From assembly GCA_023251775.1 (NCBI GenBank), contig JAHEYC010000032.1:1-36251 (forward strand): 36,251 nucleotides of DNA, in the 5' to 3' direction. The stretch comes from Sphingobacteriaceae bacterium (GTDB taxonomy: Bacteria; Bacteroidota; Bacteroidia; B-17B0; Aurantibacillaceae). The notes beneath the pieces were generated by a model that made no database searches, was not told the DNA's origin, and saw only the letters and a program-made list of their open reading frames with translations. The stretch's first letter is position 1. Each line of letters opens with the position of its first letter. Shown here in pieces: positions 1 to 9,303 of this stretch. A program made the position numbers and the translations under genes.

Positions 1-2336
<2,336 letters not shown>

Positions 2337-2344
<8 letters not shown>

Positions 2345-2936
2345 GCTACTTTCCATACTTTTTATTCTATGCGTTTGTTCTTCATTTGCGCAAACCGAGC
2401 TTTTAGATTCGGTCGGTGTGATGCACACTGATGAATACACCGATCTTGCAGTTGCCTTGGCAAATAAAGAAAATGTTTTACGTTTGAATTTGCGTAAAAA
2501 GAAATATAAGACATTCCCCATGGAAATTCTTCAATTAAAGAATTTACAATATTTGGATGTCAGTAAAAATAGCATCAAAGATCTTCCCGATAGTATTGTG
2601 ACACTTACAAAACTTCAATTCCTTTATTGCAGCAAAACGGGTTTGGAAAGACTCCCAAAGAACATTGGTGATATGGAAAATTTAAAGTACGTCAATTTTA
2701 ATCAGAATGAACTCACCACATTGCCTTATAGTTTTGGTCGTTTAGAAAAATTAGAGCACGCCGATTTTTGGGATAATAATATGGATGAATTTCCCGCGAG
2801 CATGAATCAACTGCATAATTTGAAGTCGATCGACCTAAGAAATATTATGATCTCAAAAACAAAACAAGAAGCTTTGCAACAACAAATTCCAAAAACAAAG
2901 ATCTATTTCAGTGCGCCGTGCAATTGCGGTGGATGA
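2337..2936 (+). CDS. Secreted leucine-rich-repeat protein
   Basis: A 199-residue protein of unknown role. Residues 1-19 (MRKLLSILFILCVCSSFAQ) form a signal peptide with an Ala-Gln cleavage region typical of Bacteroidota. Residues about 48-165 contain five or so leucine-rich repeats of 23 residues with the LxxLxxLxLxxN pattern (for example LQYLDVSKNSIKDLPDSI). The C-terminus is Cys-rich (CNCGG). The start overlaps the end of ribF by 8 bases and the next gene begins 13 bases downstream, so the three appear to form one operon. LRR proteins generally bind other proteins, but no partner is indicated here. Confidence 0.85.
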
Positions 2937-2949
2937 TGTTTAAAAAATT

Positions 2950-3492
2950 ATGATGTCAAGAATAATTGAATGTCGATCATATCTTACACTTGTGCTCATC
3001 TTGTTTTGCCTTGGTAATACGTTCGCTCAAACCAAACAAAATTCAAACGCGAAACCAAAAACTACGGTAAAACCAAAACCCAAACCTGTACAATACTTCA
3101 CCGTTTCGGGTAGAACTTTTTATCAAGGCCATTGGTGTAAAGGAATAACTCCAACCTTTGAAGAAGAAGAGGAATCACGGAAGATCATCTTAAAGCCCTT
3201 GGATTTTTTAATAAAGAGAGAGGATTATAGATCGCAAAAGAAAATACATGTGTATTGTGATCAAAACGGTTACTTTGAAACACAACTTCCTGCAGGAGAA
3301 TATTCCATAGAATATACCAATGATCACAGGATCGGACTGAACACATATATTGGAAGCGATACCTTGAAAAATTTAAAACTGGAAGACTTCATAAACAAAA
3401 CCGAAAGGATCTTTGGTGATATCAAGATCACAGCCAATACAACAAACCTTGTTCTAGCTTTTTATCAAGAATGTATTGGAATTGCGGAGTGA
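2950..3492 (+). CDS. Secreted protein of unknown function
   Basis: A 180-residue protein I do not recognise. A hydrophobic stretch (LTLVLILFCLGNTFAQ, about residues 12-27) looks like a signal peptide. A Lys/Pro-rich linker follows (about 28-47), then a compact domain containing FYQGHWC and the segment LPAGEYSIEYTN, which resembles the carboxypeptidase-regulatory-like or SpaA-like beta folds common in secreted Bacteroidota proteins. That resemblance is only suggestive. Two ATGs are adjacent (2950 and 2953). It is last in the apparent ribF operon. Confidence 0.75.
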   Translation: MMSRIIECRSYLTLVLILFCLGNTFAQTKQNSNAKPKTTVKPKPKPVQYFTVSGRTFYQGHWCKGITPTFEEEEESRKIILKPLDFLIKREDYRSQKKIHVYCDQNGYFETQLPAGEYSIEYTNDHRIGLNTYIGSDTLKNLKLEDFINKTERIFGDIKITANTTNLVLAFYQECIGIAE

Positions 3493-3493
3493 T

Positions 3494-3532
3494 AAAAAAA
3501 TGCGGTGAGGGCGGGATTATTTCATGATCCCG
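3494..3532 (-). terminator. Weak putative terminator downstream of tRNA-Ser(GGA)
   Basis: On the minus strand a stem CGGGAT / ATCCCG (3532-3527 with 3517-3512) is followed, after about 11 bases, by seven T residues (3500-3494). The distance between stem and T-run is longer than ideal. One arm lies in the duplicated tRNA 3' segment. Confidence 0.4.
3502..3518 (-). repeat. Direct repeat of the tRNA-Ser(GGA) 3' end (att-like)
   Basis: The plus strand reads GCGGTGAGGGCGGGATT. The same 17 bases with a single difference (GCGGAGAGGGCGGGATT) form the 3' end of tRNA-Ser(GGA) at 3656-3672, exactly 154 bases away. Duplication of a tRNA 3' end is what site-specific integration into a tRNA gene leaves behind. 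The T-run that would end the tRNA transcript lies directly beyond this distal copy. Confidence 0.65.
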
Positions 3533-3655
3533 AATGTCTCCCAAGCAGTGGATCAAATCAGTATTCGCTGCGCTCATTGCCTGTTTTCGTTTCAGAAAAT
3601 TCAAGCGAGCTTGATTTTCTTTACTCAAACATGCAATTTCTGATTTGATCATCAA
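3519..3655 (-). mobile_element. Candidate miniature element inserted at the tRNA-Ser 3' end, foldable into one long hairpin
   Basis: This 137-base segment lies between the intact tRNA 3' end and the displaced copy of it. It contains a perfect 11-bp inverted repeat, GATCAAATCAG (3551-3561) and CTGATTTGATC (3640-3650). Nested inside are ATTGC/GCAAT (3576-3580 and 3633-3637) and a central stem TCAAGC/GCTTGA (about 3601-3614) flanked by GAAAA/TTTTC. The whole 3551-3650 interval can fold into one imperfect hairpin. An open minus-strand frame crosses it from the tRNA, but I do not regard that as a gene. It could be a passive miniature element, the remnant of a larger integrated element, or a small RNA processed from the tRNA transcript. 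Confidence 0.5.
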
Positions 3656-3741
<86 letters not shown>

Positions 3742-3810
3742 TAAAATTGGAGCGCTAAGATAGTTCATTTTCCACTTGCAAATTAATTCATGCCACTTCT
3801 AAAATAAAAA

Positions 3811-3830
3811 ACCTCGCAAATTTGCGAGGT
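3811..3830 (-). terminator. Terminator of tRNA-Ser(UGA)
   Basis: A perfect 20-base palindrome (ACCTCGCAAATTTGCGAGGT) is followed on the minus strand by TTTTTATTTT. It lies 16 bases beyond the 3' end of tRNA-Ser(UGA) and separates that gene's transcript from tRNA-Ser(GGA). Confidence 0.85.
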
Positions 3831-3846
3831 AAATTACATTTTTGTG

Positions 3847-3931
3847 CGGAGAAAGAGGGATTCGAACCCCCGGTACCTTACGGTACAACAGTTTTCAAGA
3901 CTGCCGCATTAGACCGCTCTGCCATTTCTCC
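3847..3931 (-). tRNA. tRNA-Ser (anticodon UGA)
   Basis: An 85-nt class II tRNA on the minus strand. The acceptor stem is GGAGAAA/TTTCTCC with discriminator G. The anticodon loop TTGAAAA gives UGA, the variable arm is GTACCgtaaGGTAC, and the T-loop is TTCGAAT. CCA is not encoded. It reads UCA and, by wobble, other UCN codons. Confidence 0.96.
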
Positions 3932-3935
3932 GGGG

Positions 3936-3943
3936 CAAAATTA
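3936..3943 (-). promoter_or_regulatory. -7 box of the tRNA-Ser(UGA) promoter
   Basis: The minus strand reads TAATTTTG, an exact TAnnTTTG match ending 4 bases before the mature 5' end of tRNA-Ser(UGA). No perfect TTG -33 element is seen. Confidence 0.6.
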
Positions 3944-3970
3944 GCATTTTTTTTAAAACCGCTCACCCTT

Positions 3971-3990
3971 TAGCAAAATAAATTTTGCTA
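3971..3990. promoter_or_regulatory. 20-bp inverted repeat, possible operator
   Basis: TAGCAAAAT and ATTTTGCTA form perfect 9-bp arms with a 2-bp spacer. It lies between the divergent tRNA-Ser(UGA) and the GWxTD gene, 31 bases before the latter's start. No T-run follows, so it does not look like a terminator. Binding of a dimeric regulator is possible but unproven. Confidence 0.35.
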
Positions 3991-4021
3991 CCTTTAAGCT
4001 AGGCCGATAGACCTCAAACCA

Positions 4022-5509
4022 TTGAAAAACCTGGTAAAATATAGCATTCTGTTAGTGTTGCTGTTCACTTCGCACATTGCAAGTTCAATTGACGTGTATT
4101 ATAAATTAGCTTCGTTCAATATTCCAAAAGATGGTCCCTTTATTGAAACTTACATGACCATTGGCGGCAGATCGGTGCAATACAAAACAGTTAAAGGCGG
4201 ATTTCAGTGCGCAGTTAATGTGAGCATTTTAATTACCGATGCTACAAATAAGATCGTGCAAGCAAAAAAATATAATTTGAACGGACCCATATTTATTGAT
4301 ACAACTAATATCCCGGCATTTATTGATACGCAACGTTATCCTTTGTCGAGTGGGGCTTACACCATAGAAGTTGTTGTGAACGATAACAACAAAAAACAAG
4401 AGCCTTTCAAACTTATACAAGTGTTCAAGATCAATTACGGTTCCTATCCTCTTCAGGCATCGAGTATTCAATTATTAGAAAGCTATAAAAAAACAACAAT
4501 GCCAAACATTCTTTCTAAAAGTGGTTTTGATCTTATTCCTTACAATATCAATTACTATCCTGAAACGCAAAATAAATTAGCTTTTTATTTTGAAACTTAT
4601 AATACCGATACATTTTTTGGAAAAGGAAAAACACTTATTTATAAATATTTTATTGAGAACAATGATAATTTAAAAGCTGTTGAGCCTTTTTCGGCATTTA
4701 AAAAAGTAACAACTGCTCCCGTTAATCCATTACTTGCACAAATGGATATCACTAGTCTTGCTTCAGGAAATTACAATCTTGTGATCGAGATCCGCGATGA
4801 TAAGAACATTATTCAATTACAAGAGAAAACATTCTTCCAGCGAAAGAATGCATTACTACCGCAAACATATGTCTCGGGAAATTTTAAGATCAATTCAATT
4901 GAACAGTATTTTGCAAATGTGAAAAGTATAGATACATTAAAAATATATGTGGAATGTTTATGGCCCATCTCAGATATGATCGAACGCGAGCGACAAATAA
5001 ATCAAACCATAAAGAGTGATACAGCGATATTGAGGAACTATCTTGTAAAATATTGGAAAGATAGAGCAGCTGATTCGGTGAATCCGATGAAAATTTGGAT
5101 GGAATATTTAAAAAGCGTGAATGAGGTTGCGGTATTATTCAAATGCGGAAAACAAAAAGGATATTATACCGATAGAGGTCGTGTTTATTTGCAATACGGC
5201 AAACCAAATCAACGTACAGTTCAATCTACCGATCAAAGCACATATCCGTACGAGATCTGGCAGTATTATCGGATCACTGATAAAACAAACGGACAGTTCT
5301 TTACAAATCGCAAATTTCTATTTATAAATAAGAGCATTGCCGACGACTGTTATAAACTTGAACATAGCGATATGAAAGGCGAAGTTAATAATCCTCGTTG
5401 GCAATATGAGCTTAACAAGCATAATTCGGATGGGATCCATAACCCGGATAATAATTCGCCCGGAAATTCCAACAATCAAGCGAATGATCTATTTAATAAT
5501 CCTAGATAA
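4022..5509 (+). CDS. GWxTD-domain secreted protein
   Basis: A 495-residue exported protein. The start is TTG at 4022: there is no in-frame ATG or GTG upstream, and the codons right after it encode the signal peptide (residues 2-22, KNLVKYSILLVLLFTSHIAS). The C-terminal third holds the GWxTD domain found in Bacteroidota proteins. The eponymous motif reads GYYTDRGRVYLQYGKP (from residue 380), so the Trp is replaced by Tyr. It is followed by YPYEIWQYY. The last about 30 residues are Asn-rich and probably disordered. GWxTD proteins are often encoded near metabolic or secretion genes, but their biochemical role is not established. A long palindrome begins at the stop codon. Confidence 0.82.
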   Translation: MKNLVKYSILLVLLFTSHIASSIDVYYKLASFNIPKDGPFIETYMTIGGRSVQYKTVKGGFQCAVNVSILITDATNKIVQAKKYNLNGPIFIDTTNIPAFIDTQRYPLSSGAYTIEVVVNDNNKKQEPFKLIQVFKINYGSYPLQASSIQLLESYKKTTMPNILSKSGFDLIPYNINYYPETQNKLAFYFETYNTDTFFGKGKTLIYKYFIENNDNLKAVEPFSAFKKVTTAPVNPLLAQMDITSLASGNYNLVIEIRDDKNIIQLQEKTFFQRKNALLPQTYVSGNFKINSIEQYFANVKSIDTLKIYVECLWPISDMIERERQINQTIKSDTAILRNYLVKYWKDRAADSVNPMKIWMEYLKSVNEVAVLFKCGKQKGYYTDRGRVYLQYGKPNQRTVQSTDQSTYPYEIWQYYRITDKTNGQFFTNRKFLFINKSIADDCYKLEHSDMKGEVNNPRWQYELNKHNSDGIHNPDNNSPGNSNNQANDLFNNPR

Positions 5510-5670
5510 TACCAATTATACATATAATTTAGTCTGAAGATGCGCAGTGATTTTTCATCAAGACGATGAACAAAAATCGTTGCGTAGTAATAGCTACGGA
5601 ACGATTTTTTGAAGAAGTATTGATGAAAAAGGACAAGCAGATTGGACTAAATTATATGTATATTTGGTAT
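5509..5670. repeat. Palindromic MITE-like element with 26-bp terminal inverted repeats
   Basis: Arms at 5509-5534 and 5645-5670 are inverted repeats matching at 25 of 26 positions. Inside are further pairs: TTTTTCATCAA (about 5551-5561) with TTGATGAAAAA (about 5620-5630), and AAAATCGTT..CGTAG with CTACG.AACGATTTT around 5574-5610. The whole can fold as one hairpin of about 160 nt. No ORF is present. The left end overlaps the stop codon of the GWxTD gene and the right end reaches the glycosyltransferase start. Confidence 0.8.
5659..5666 (+). promoter_or_regulatory. -7 box inside the right arm of the palindrome
   Basis: TATATTTG matches TAnnTTTG exactly and lies 2 bases before the ATG at 5669 and 8 bases before the ATG at 5675. 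A TTG at 5642-5644 is only 14 bases upstream, shorter than usual. The element may therefore drive the glycosyltransferase gene. Confidence 0.45.
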
Positions 5671-6697
5671 GTATATGCAGCAAAAATTAGCGGTAGTTAT
5701 TTTAAATTATAACGGAAAAACCTTTCTCGAAAAATTCCTAGCGGATGTTATTTCCTTTTCCTCGCCTTACCATGTTATTGTTGCCGATAATGCAAGCACT
5801 GATGATTCCATTTCCTTTTTAAGAACTAATTTTCCCCAATTAAAACTTATCCAAAATTCTTCGAATGCAGGTTATGCAGGAGGATATAACGAAGCTTTAA
5901 AACAAATTAATGCCGACTATTATGTATTGCTTAATAATGATGTAGAAGTTAAAGCAAATTGGTTGCAACCTTTAGTAGAGTTAATGGAGAGCGATAAAAC
6001 CATCGGTGCTTGTCAACCCAAATTATTAGATCAAAAAAATAAAACACTATTTGAATACGCCGGCGCTTCCGGTGGTTATATCGACAAATATGCTTATCCG
6101 TTTTGCAGAGGAAGATTATTTGATAGTGTTGAAGAAGACAATGGACAATATAACGACATAAAAGAAGTTTTTTGGGCAAGCGGTGCATGCTTAATGGTTC
6201 GTTCAACTATTTTTTGGCAATTGGGCGGTTTTGACAGCGATTATTTTGCGCACATGGAAGAAATTGATCTTTGCTGGCGAATGCAAAATTTGGGCTATAA
6301 AATTTTTGTGAATCCAAACAGCAGCGTGTATCATGTTGGTGGAGGAACTTTACAAAAACAAAATGCACGCAAAACATTTTTGAATTTTAGAAATAGTTTA
6401 ATAACACTTACAAAGGATCATCCTTCAAAAGGATTGCTATTTAAACTTTGGATGCGGTTGAACCTTGACGGCATTGCAGGAGCTAAATTCTTTTTTACGC
6501 TACAACCACAGCATTGTTTTGCTATTTTAAGAGCGCATTATGCTTTTTACTTTTCCTTGGGTAAAACGCTCAAAAAGAGAAAGCAATTAAAGGCGCTGAG
6601 CGGATACGAGCCTCAATTTAAAAATACATACGCTAAAAGTATTGTTTACGCCTATTTTGTGAAGGGCTTAAAGAAATACAGTGATCTGGAAAGGTAA
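5669..6697 (+). CDS. Glycosyltransferase family 2
   Basis: Transfers a sugar from a nucleotide donor, probably onto a cell-surface polysaccharide or lipid; the substrate cannot be read from the sequence. The 342 residues form a GT-A fold. The N-terminal strand is VVILNYNG (9-16), followed by VADNASTDDS (38-47), the metal-binding DXD-type motif LLNNDVEV (87-94), and a catalytic-base region GGFDSDYFAHMEEIDLCWRM near residues 190-212. The layout resembles rhamnosyltransferase-like GT2 proteins (WbbL type). Two starts are possible, 5669 and 5675. If the overlapping -7 box is used, the second gives a short leader. It stands alone, bounded by palindromes on both sides. Confidence 0.92.
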   Translation: MYMQQKLAVVILNYNGKTFLEKFLADVISFSSPYHVIVADNASTDDSISFLRTNFPQLKLIQNSSNAGYAGGYNEALKQINADYYVLLNNDVEVKANWLQPLVELMESDKTIGACQPKLLDQKNKTLFEYAGASGGYIDKYAYPFCRGRLFDSVEEDNGQYNDIKEVFWASGACLMVRSTIFWQLGGFDSDYFAHMEEIDLCWRMQNLGYKIFVNPNSSVYHVGGGTLQKQNARKTFLNFRNSLITLTKDHPSKGLLFKLWMRLNLDGIAGAKFFFTLQPQHCFAILRAHYAFYFSLGKTLKKRKQLKALSGYEPQFKNTYAKSIVYAYFVKGLKKYSDLER

Positions 6698-6715
6698 AAT
6701 GCATTTGGCATACAA

Positions 6716-6732
6716 CCTCGGCTTCGCCGAGG
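6716..6732. repeat. Small GC-rich hairpin after the glycosyltransferase gene
   Basis: CCTCGGC TTC GCCGAGG forms a 7-bp stem with a 3-base loop. No T-run follows on the plus strand, so it is a structured or REP-like motif rather than a clear terminator. Confidence 0.5.
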
Positions 6733-6739
6733 CATACTA

Positions 6740-6884
6740 TTTAGCCACGAATTACACTAATTTTCACTAATCTGTATTTACAAAATTTCACTGATCTATG
6801 TGTGATCTGGGTTTTAATAGCAAACACAGATTAGTGAAATCATATCATTTAGATTGGTGAAAATTAGTGTAATTCGTGGCTAAA
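6740..6884. repeat. Palindromic repeat element with 32-bp inverted arms
   Basis: Arms 6740-6771 and 6853-6884 are inverted repeats matching at 31 of 32 positions, beginning TTTAGCCACGAATTACACTA. Inner arms ATTTCACT and AGTGAAAT (about 6784-6791 and 6833-6840) extend the pairing. There is no coding content. This kind of sequence is often seen scattered in Bacteroidota genomes, which is a recollection I cannot test here. Confidence 0.8.
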
Positions 6885-6890
6885 AAATGC

Positions 6891-6907
6891 TAGCAGCGGA
6901 GCTGCTA
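6891..6907. repeat. Small hairpin beside the palindrome
   Basis: TAGCAGC GGA GCTGCTA is a perfect 7-bp stem with a 3-base loop, between the large palindrome and the terminator of the next gene. Confidence 0.5.
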
Positions 6908-6923
6908 CAAATTCTTCCTATCA

Positions 6924-6953
6924 AAAAAAGGTCCTCACATTGGAGGACCTTTA
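6924..6953 (-). terminator. Rho-independent terminator of the T9SS gene at 6975
   Basis: The minus strand gives AGGTCCTC-loop-GAGGACCT followed by seven T residues. T residues also follow on the plus side, so it may work in both directions. Confidence 0.85.
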
Positions 6954-6974
6954 TCATTTTATAATTTCTAAGAA

Positions 6975-8903
6975 CTAATTCTTTATCACCTTTATTATTT
7001 TTCGTTCGATGGTTTTAGGGTTTGTGATCAGTATAAAATAAACTCCCGGCGTTAAGGCCTCTGTATTTATTTTTGTTGAGCCATCCACCGTTGTATTTAA
7101 AACTAATTGTCCTAACATATTTATCATTCTCACATCTCCATAAGCATCTTTAATAGTTACTTCGGTACCAAATGGGTTTGGATACACACGAACAGATTCA
7201 TTGATCAATTCTAATTCATTTACACCCGCGCACCAGGTAACTTGTAGTGTGCGCGTTCCTGTACACGTTCCTGAAACACCGGTTAATGTGTAAACGGTTG
7301 GGCCGGTTGGATTAACCAACACACTCGAATTAAAATCATTGATGGGTTGCCATGTATACGAATTAGCGCCATAACCTTGTAAAAGAGTTGTTAAGCCTAT
7401 ACATTTTTGAAGCGCTCCTACAGAAAGATTATTTCCAATGGTAACCGATACGGTTTTGGTAATACTACAAGCGCCGCTTGTGCCCATAATACTATATATT
7501 GTATTGGCGGTTGGGCTCACAACAGTTATCGACGATGTTGAACCATTACTCCAACTATAAGTTTGCGCGCCTGTGGCTACTAGTGTAGCAGAAATTCCTG
7601 CACAGATCGTATGACTCGGAGCAACAAGATCCGGATCGATGGTTAACCAAATTTGAAGTGATTCAGAACAAGATCCATTTGTTCCTGTAACAACATATAT
7701 TCCACTTGCCGTTGGTGTGATGGCAATGGATTGAGTGGTTTGTCCTGTATTCCATGAGTACGAACTTGCACCATTCGCGCCAAGTAATATCAATTGATTA
7801 GGACATGTTGTAATAGTGCTACTGGGAACAGTTAAGAAGGTGTTTGAGTAAATTGAAACTGTTTTAGTATTTGAACATGTTGGTCCGTTGAAACCCGTTA
7901 CAGTATATGTAACTGTTGATCCTGTTGGAGCAGGAACAATAATAGAAGGTGTTGTACCGCCATTGCTCCAGCTATACGTACTTGCTCCACTCGCAGTGAT
8001 GGTTGCATTTTGTAAAGCGCACACTGTAGCGTTTGTAACAGAAACATTTGGTGGAGGACCAATAACTAATGTACACGTAGCAACACCAGGGCATCCACCC
8101 GGATTAGTTCCTAACAATGTATAAACTGTAGTTGCTGCAGGCGCAACGCTGTATGTTGTCGATTGAGGTCCGCCTGTCCATGTATATGTAGTAGCACCGC
8201 TCCCTGTAAAAGTTACAGAACCACCCGCACACACTGTAGTTGAAGCAGGGCTTATAACAACAGGAGCTGTTGGGCAATTAGGCGCAGTATATTTCACATC
8301 GTCGAGACCAATGTATTCGCTATTAGAGCCCGCAGATCCGCCATTCGGAACCACATACCTAAATGCAAAGCGTCCCACCTGAGTCCCGGTGATACTACTC
8401 AGCGTTGTTGAGTAAACTGTCCAGATACCCGGATAACCCGTTGCTGTTAAACCGGGATTGATATCTTGCAAAACAGTTGTGAATGCACCCACATCTAATG
8501 TAGTTGAACCGATCGTTGTTGATGACGTGGTCATACCTAAACGTACCTCCAAATGATCGGGATATTGTGCGGGGTTTGAGAATGTTCTTGTTGCAAATTG
8601 AAACACTCCTCCATTGGATAAATTCAAAGTAGGAGTTACTAAAAAGCAACTAATGTTACCCACACCTAAAGTAGTATTGAATCCTGATGTAACGTAATCG
8701 TTAGGACCACCGCTAAACGCAGGAAAAATTGTTCCACTTCCCTGACTCCAGGTTTGAGTTCCTACAGGGTTTGAATTATTTTGCATATACCAACCTGTAA
8801 GTACGGTTGGAGCAACAAACGTTTCATTTAAAAGAACAGTTTGCGCATTAATAACGCACATGCCTGTAAAAAAAGTTAGGATCAGCGTAAAAAATTTCTT
8901 CAT
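6975..8903 (-). CDS. T9SS-exported protein, choice-of-anchor J domain plus Ig-like repeats (paralogue A)
   Basis: A 642-residue cell-surface or extracellular protein of unknown ligand. A signal peptide is at 1-21. Residues about 22-208 form a choice-of-anchor J type domain (LNETF...GW, WTVYSTTL, YIGLDDVKYT). Residues about 212-560 hold five similar units of 65-80 residues with the pattern GAxxYxWSxG...TxxTxYTVTGxxGxC, giving an Ig/PKD-like stalk. The T9SS type A sorting domain is at 571-642 (VRVYPNPF...GQLVL...LTPGVYFI...IIKVIKN) and would be cleaved on export. The paralogue at 9304 has the same length and architecture and almost identical 3' flanking DNA. Confidence 0.92.
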   Translation of the reverse strand: MKKFFTLILTFFTGMCVINAQTVLLNETFVAPTVLTGWYMQNNSNPVGTQTWSQGSGTIFPAFSGGPNDYVTSGFNTTLGVGNISCFLVTPTLNLSNGGVFQFATRTFSNPAQYPDHLEVRLGMTTSSTTIGSTTLDVGAFTTVLQDINPGLTATGYPGIWTVYSTTLSSITGTQVGRFAFRYVVPNGGSAGSNSEYIGLDDVKYTAPNCPTAPVVISPASTTVCAGGSVTFTGSGATTYTWTGGPQSTTYSVAPAATTVYTLLGTNPGGCPGVATCTLVIGPPPNVSVTNATVCALQNATITASGASTYSWSNGGTTPSIIVPAPTGSTVTYTVTGFNGPTCSNTKTVSIYSNTFLTVPSSTITTCPNQLILLGANGASSYSWNTGQTTQSIAITPTASGIYVVTGTNGSCSESLQIWLTIDPDLVAPSHTICAGISATLVATGAQTYSWSNGSTSSITVVSPTANTIYSIMGTSGACSITKTVSVTIGNNLSVGALQKCIGLTTLLQGYGANSYTWQPINDFNSSVLVNPTGPTVYTLTGVSGTCTGTRTLQVTWCAGVNELELINESVRVYPNPFGTEVTIKDAYGDVRMINMLGQLVLNTTVDGSTKINTEALTPGVYFILITNPKTIERKIIKVIKN

Positions 8904-8922
8904 GTTATATCGTTTTGTGTTT

Positions 8923-8930
8923 CAAATATA
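8923..8930 (-). promoter_or_regulatory. -7 box of paralogue A promoter
   Basis: The minus strand reads TATATTTG, an exact TAnnTTTG match, 19 bases before the ATG at 8903. No TTG is seen at the standard spacing. Confidence 0.5.
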
Positions 8931-9074
8931 AGCCAAATTGATGGATGTTTTTAGGATTTAACCAAGGATTTTATAAAGACAATATGTAAAAAAGAAATAA
9001 TTTAACACTCAGCTACAGCTTAAACAGGTGTTCATGAAAATGTGGTGAAAAAGTGTAGTGAAAGGGTGATATTT

Positions 9075-9131
9075 CTATTTTATCTCCTTTTCCCTCATGA
9101 ATTTCCCATTATTCACAATTGAATAAACTTC
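9075..9131 (-). pseudogene. Remnant of a paralogue of the gene at 11360-12382, with an internal deletion
   Basis: Read on the minus strand, the segment translates to EVYSIVNNGKFMREKEIK followed by TAG. The intact gene at 11360 contains EEVYAIVNNGKPYIS and, about 70 residues later, ends in HMNGKFMRVKEIK. The remnant joins the two at the shared NGK, as expected from a deletion between short repeats. At DNA level 19 bases starting CCCTCATGAA are identical to the end of the intact gene. The 5' side is cut off by the palindrome starting at 9129. No intact ORF remains. Confidence 0.75.
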
Positions 9132-9213
9132 CGCAGACTTGTTTCACAGATTAAAATATAAATCATACTTATATTTGATATAAATAAAAAATCTGTGAAA
9201 CAAATCTGCGGAA
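9129..9213. repeat. Palindromic repeat element with 24-bp arms
   Basis: Arms 9129-9152 and 9190-9213 are inverted repeats with one mismatch (TTCCGCAGACTTGTTTCACA and its complement). An AT-rich loop lies between. It abuts the pseudogene remnant. The remaining parts of the 8904-9303 gap hold a promoter, the remnant and a terminator; I see nothing else there. Confidence 0.8.
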
Positions 9214-9253
9214 ATCTGAGCGATCTGCGACATCAAAGAATAATACTATAAAC

Positions 9254-9281
9254 GAAAAGGTCCCCACATTGGAGGACCTTT
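9254..9281 (-). terminator. Terminator of paralogue B
   Basis: The minus strand gives AAGGTCCTC-loop-GGGGACCTTTT, including one G-U pair. It is nearly identical to the terminator at 6924-6953, differing by one base in the stem, and so was copied along with the gene. Confidence 0.75.
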
Positions 9282-9303
9282 ATCATTTTATAATTTCTAA
9301 GAA

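Noticed and set aside
5121-5327. Plus-strand open frame of 68 codons in a second frame of the GWxTD gene
   Set aside because: It overlaps the conserved GWxTD domain and lacks its own ribosome site or recognised features.
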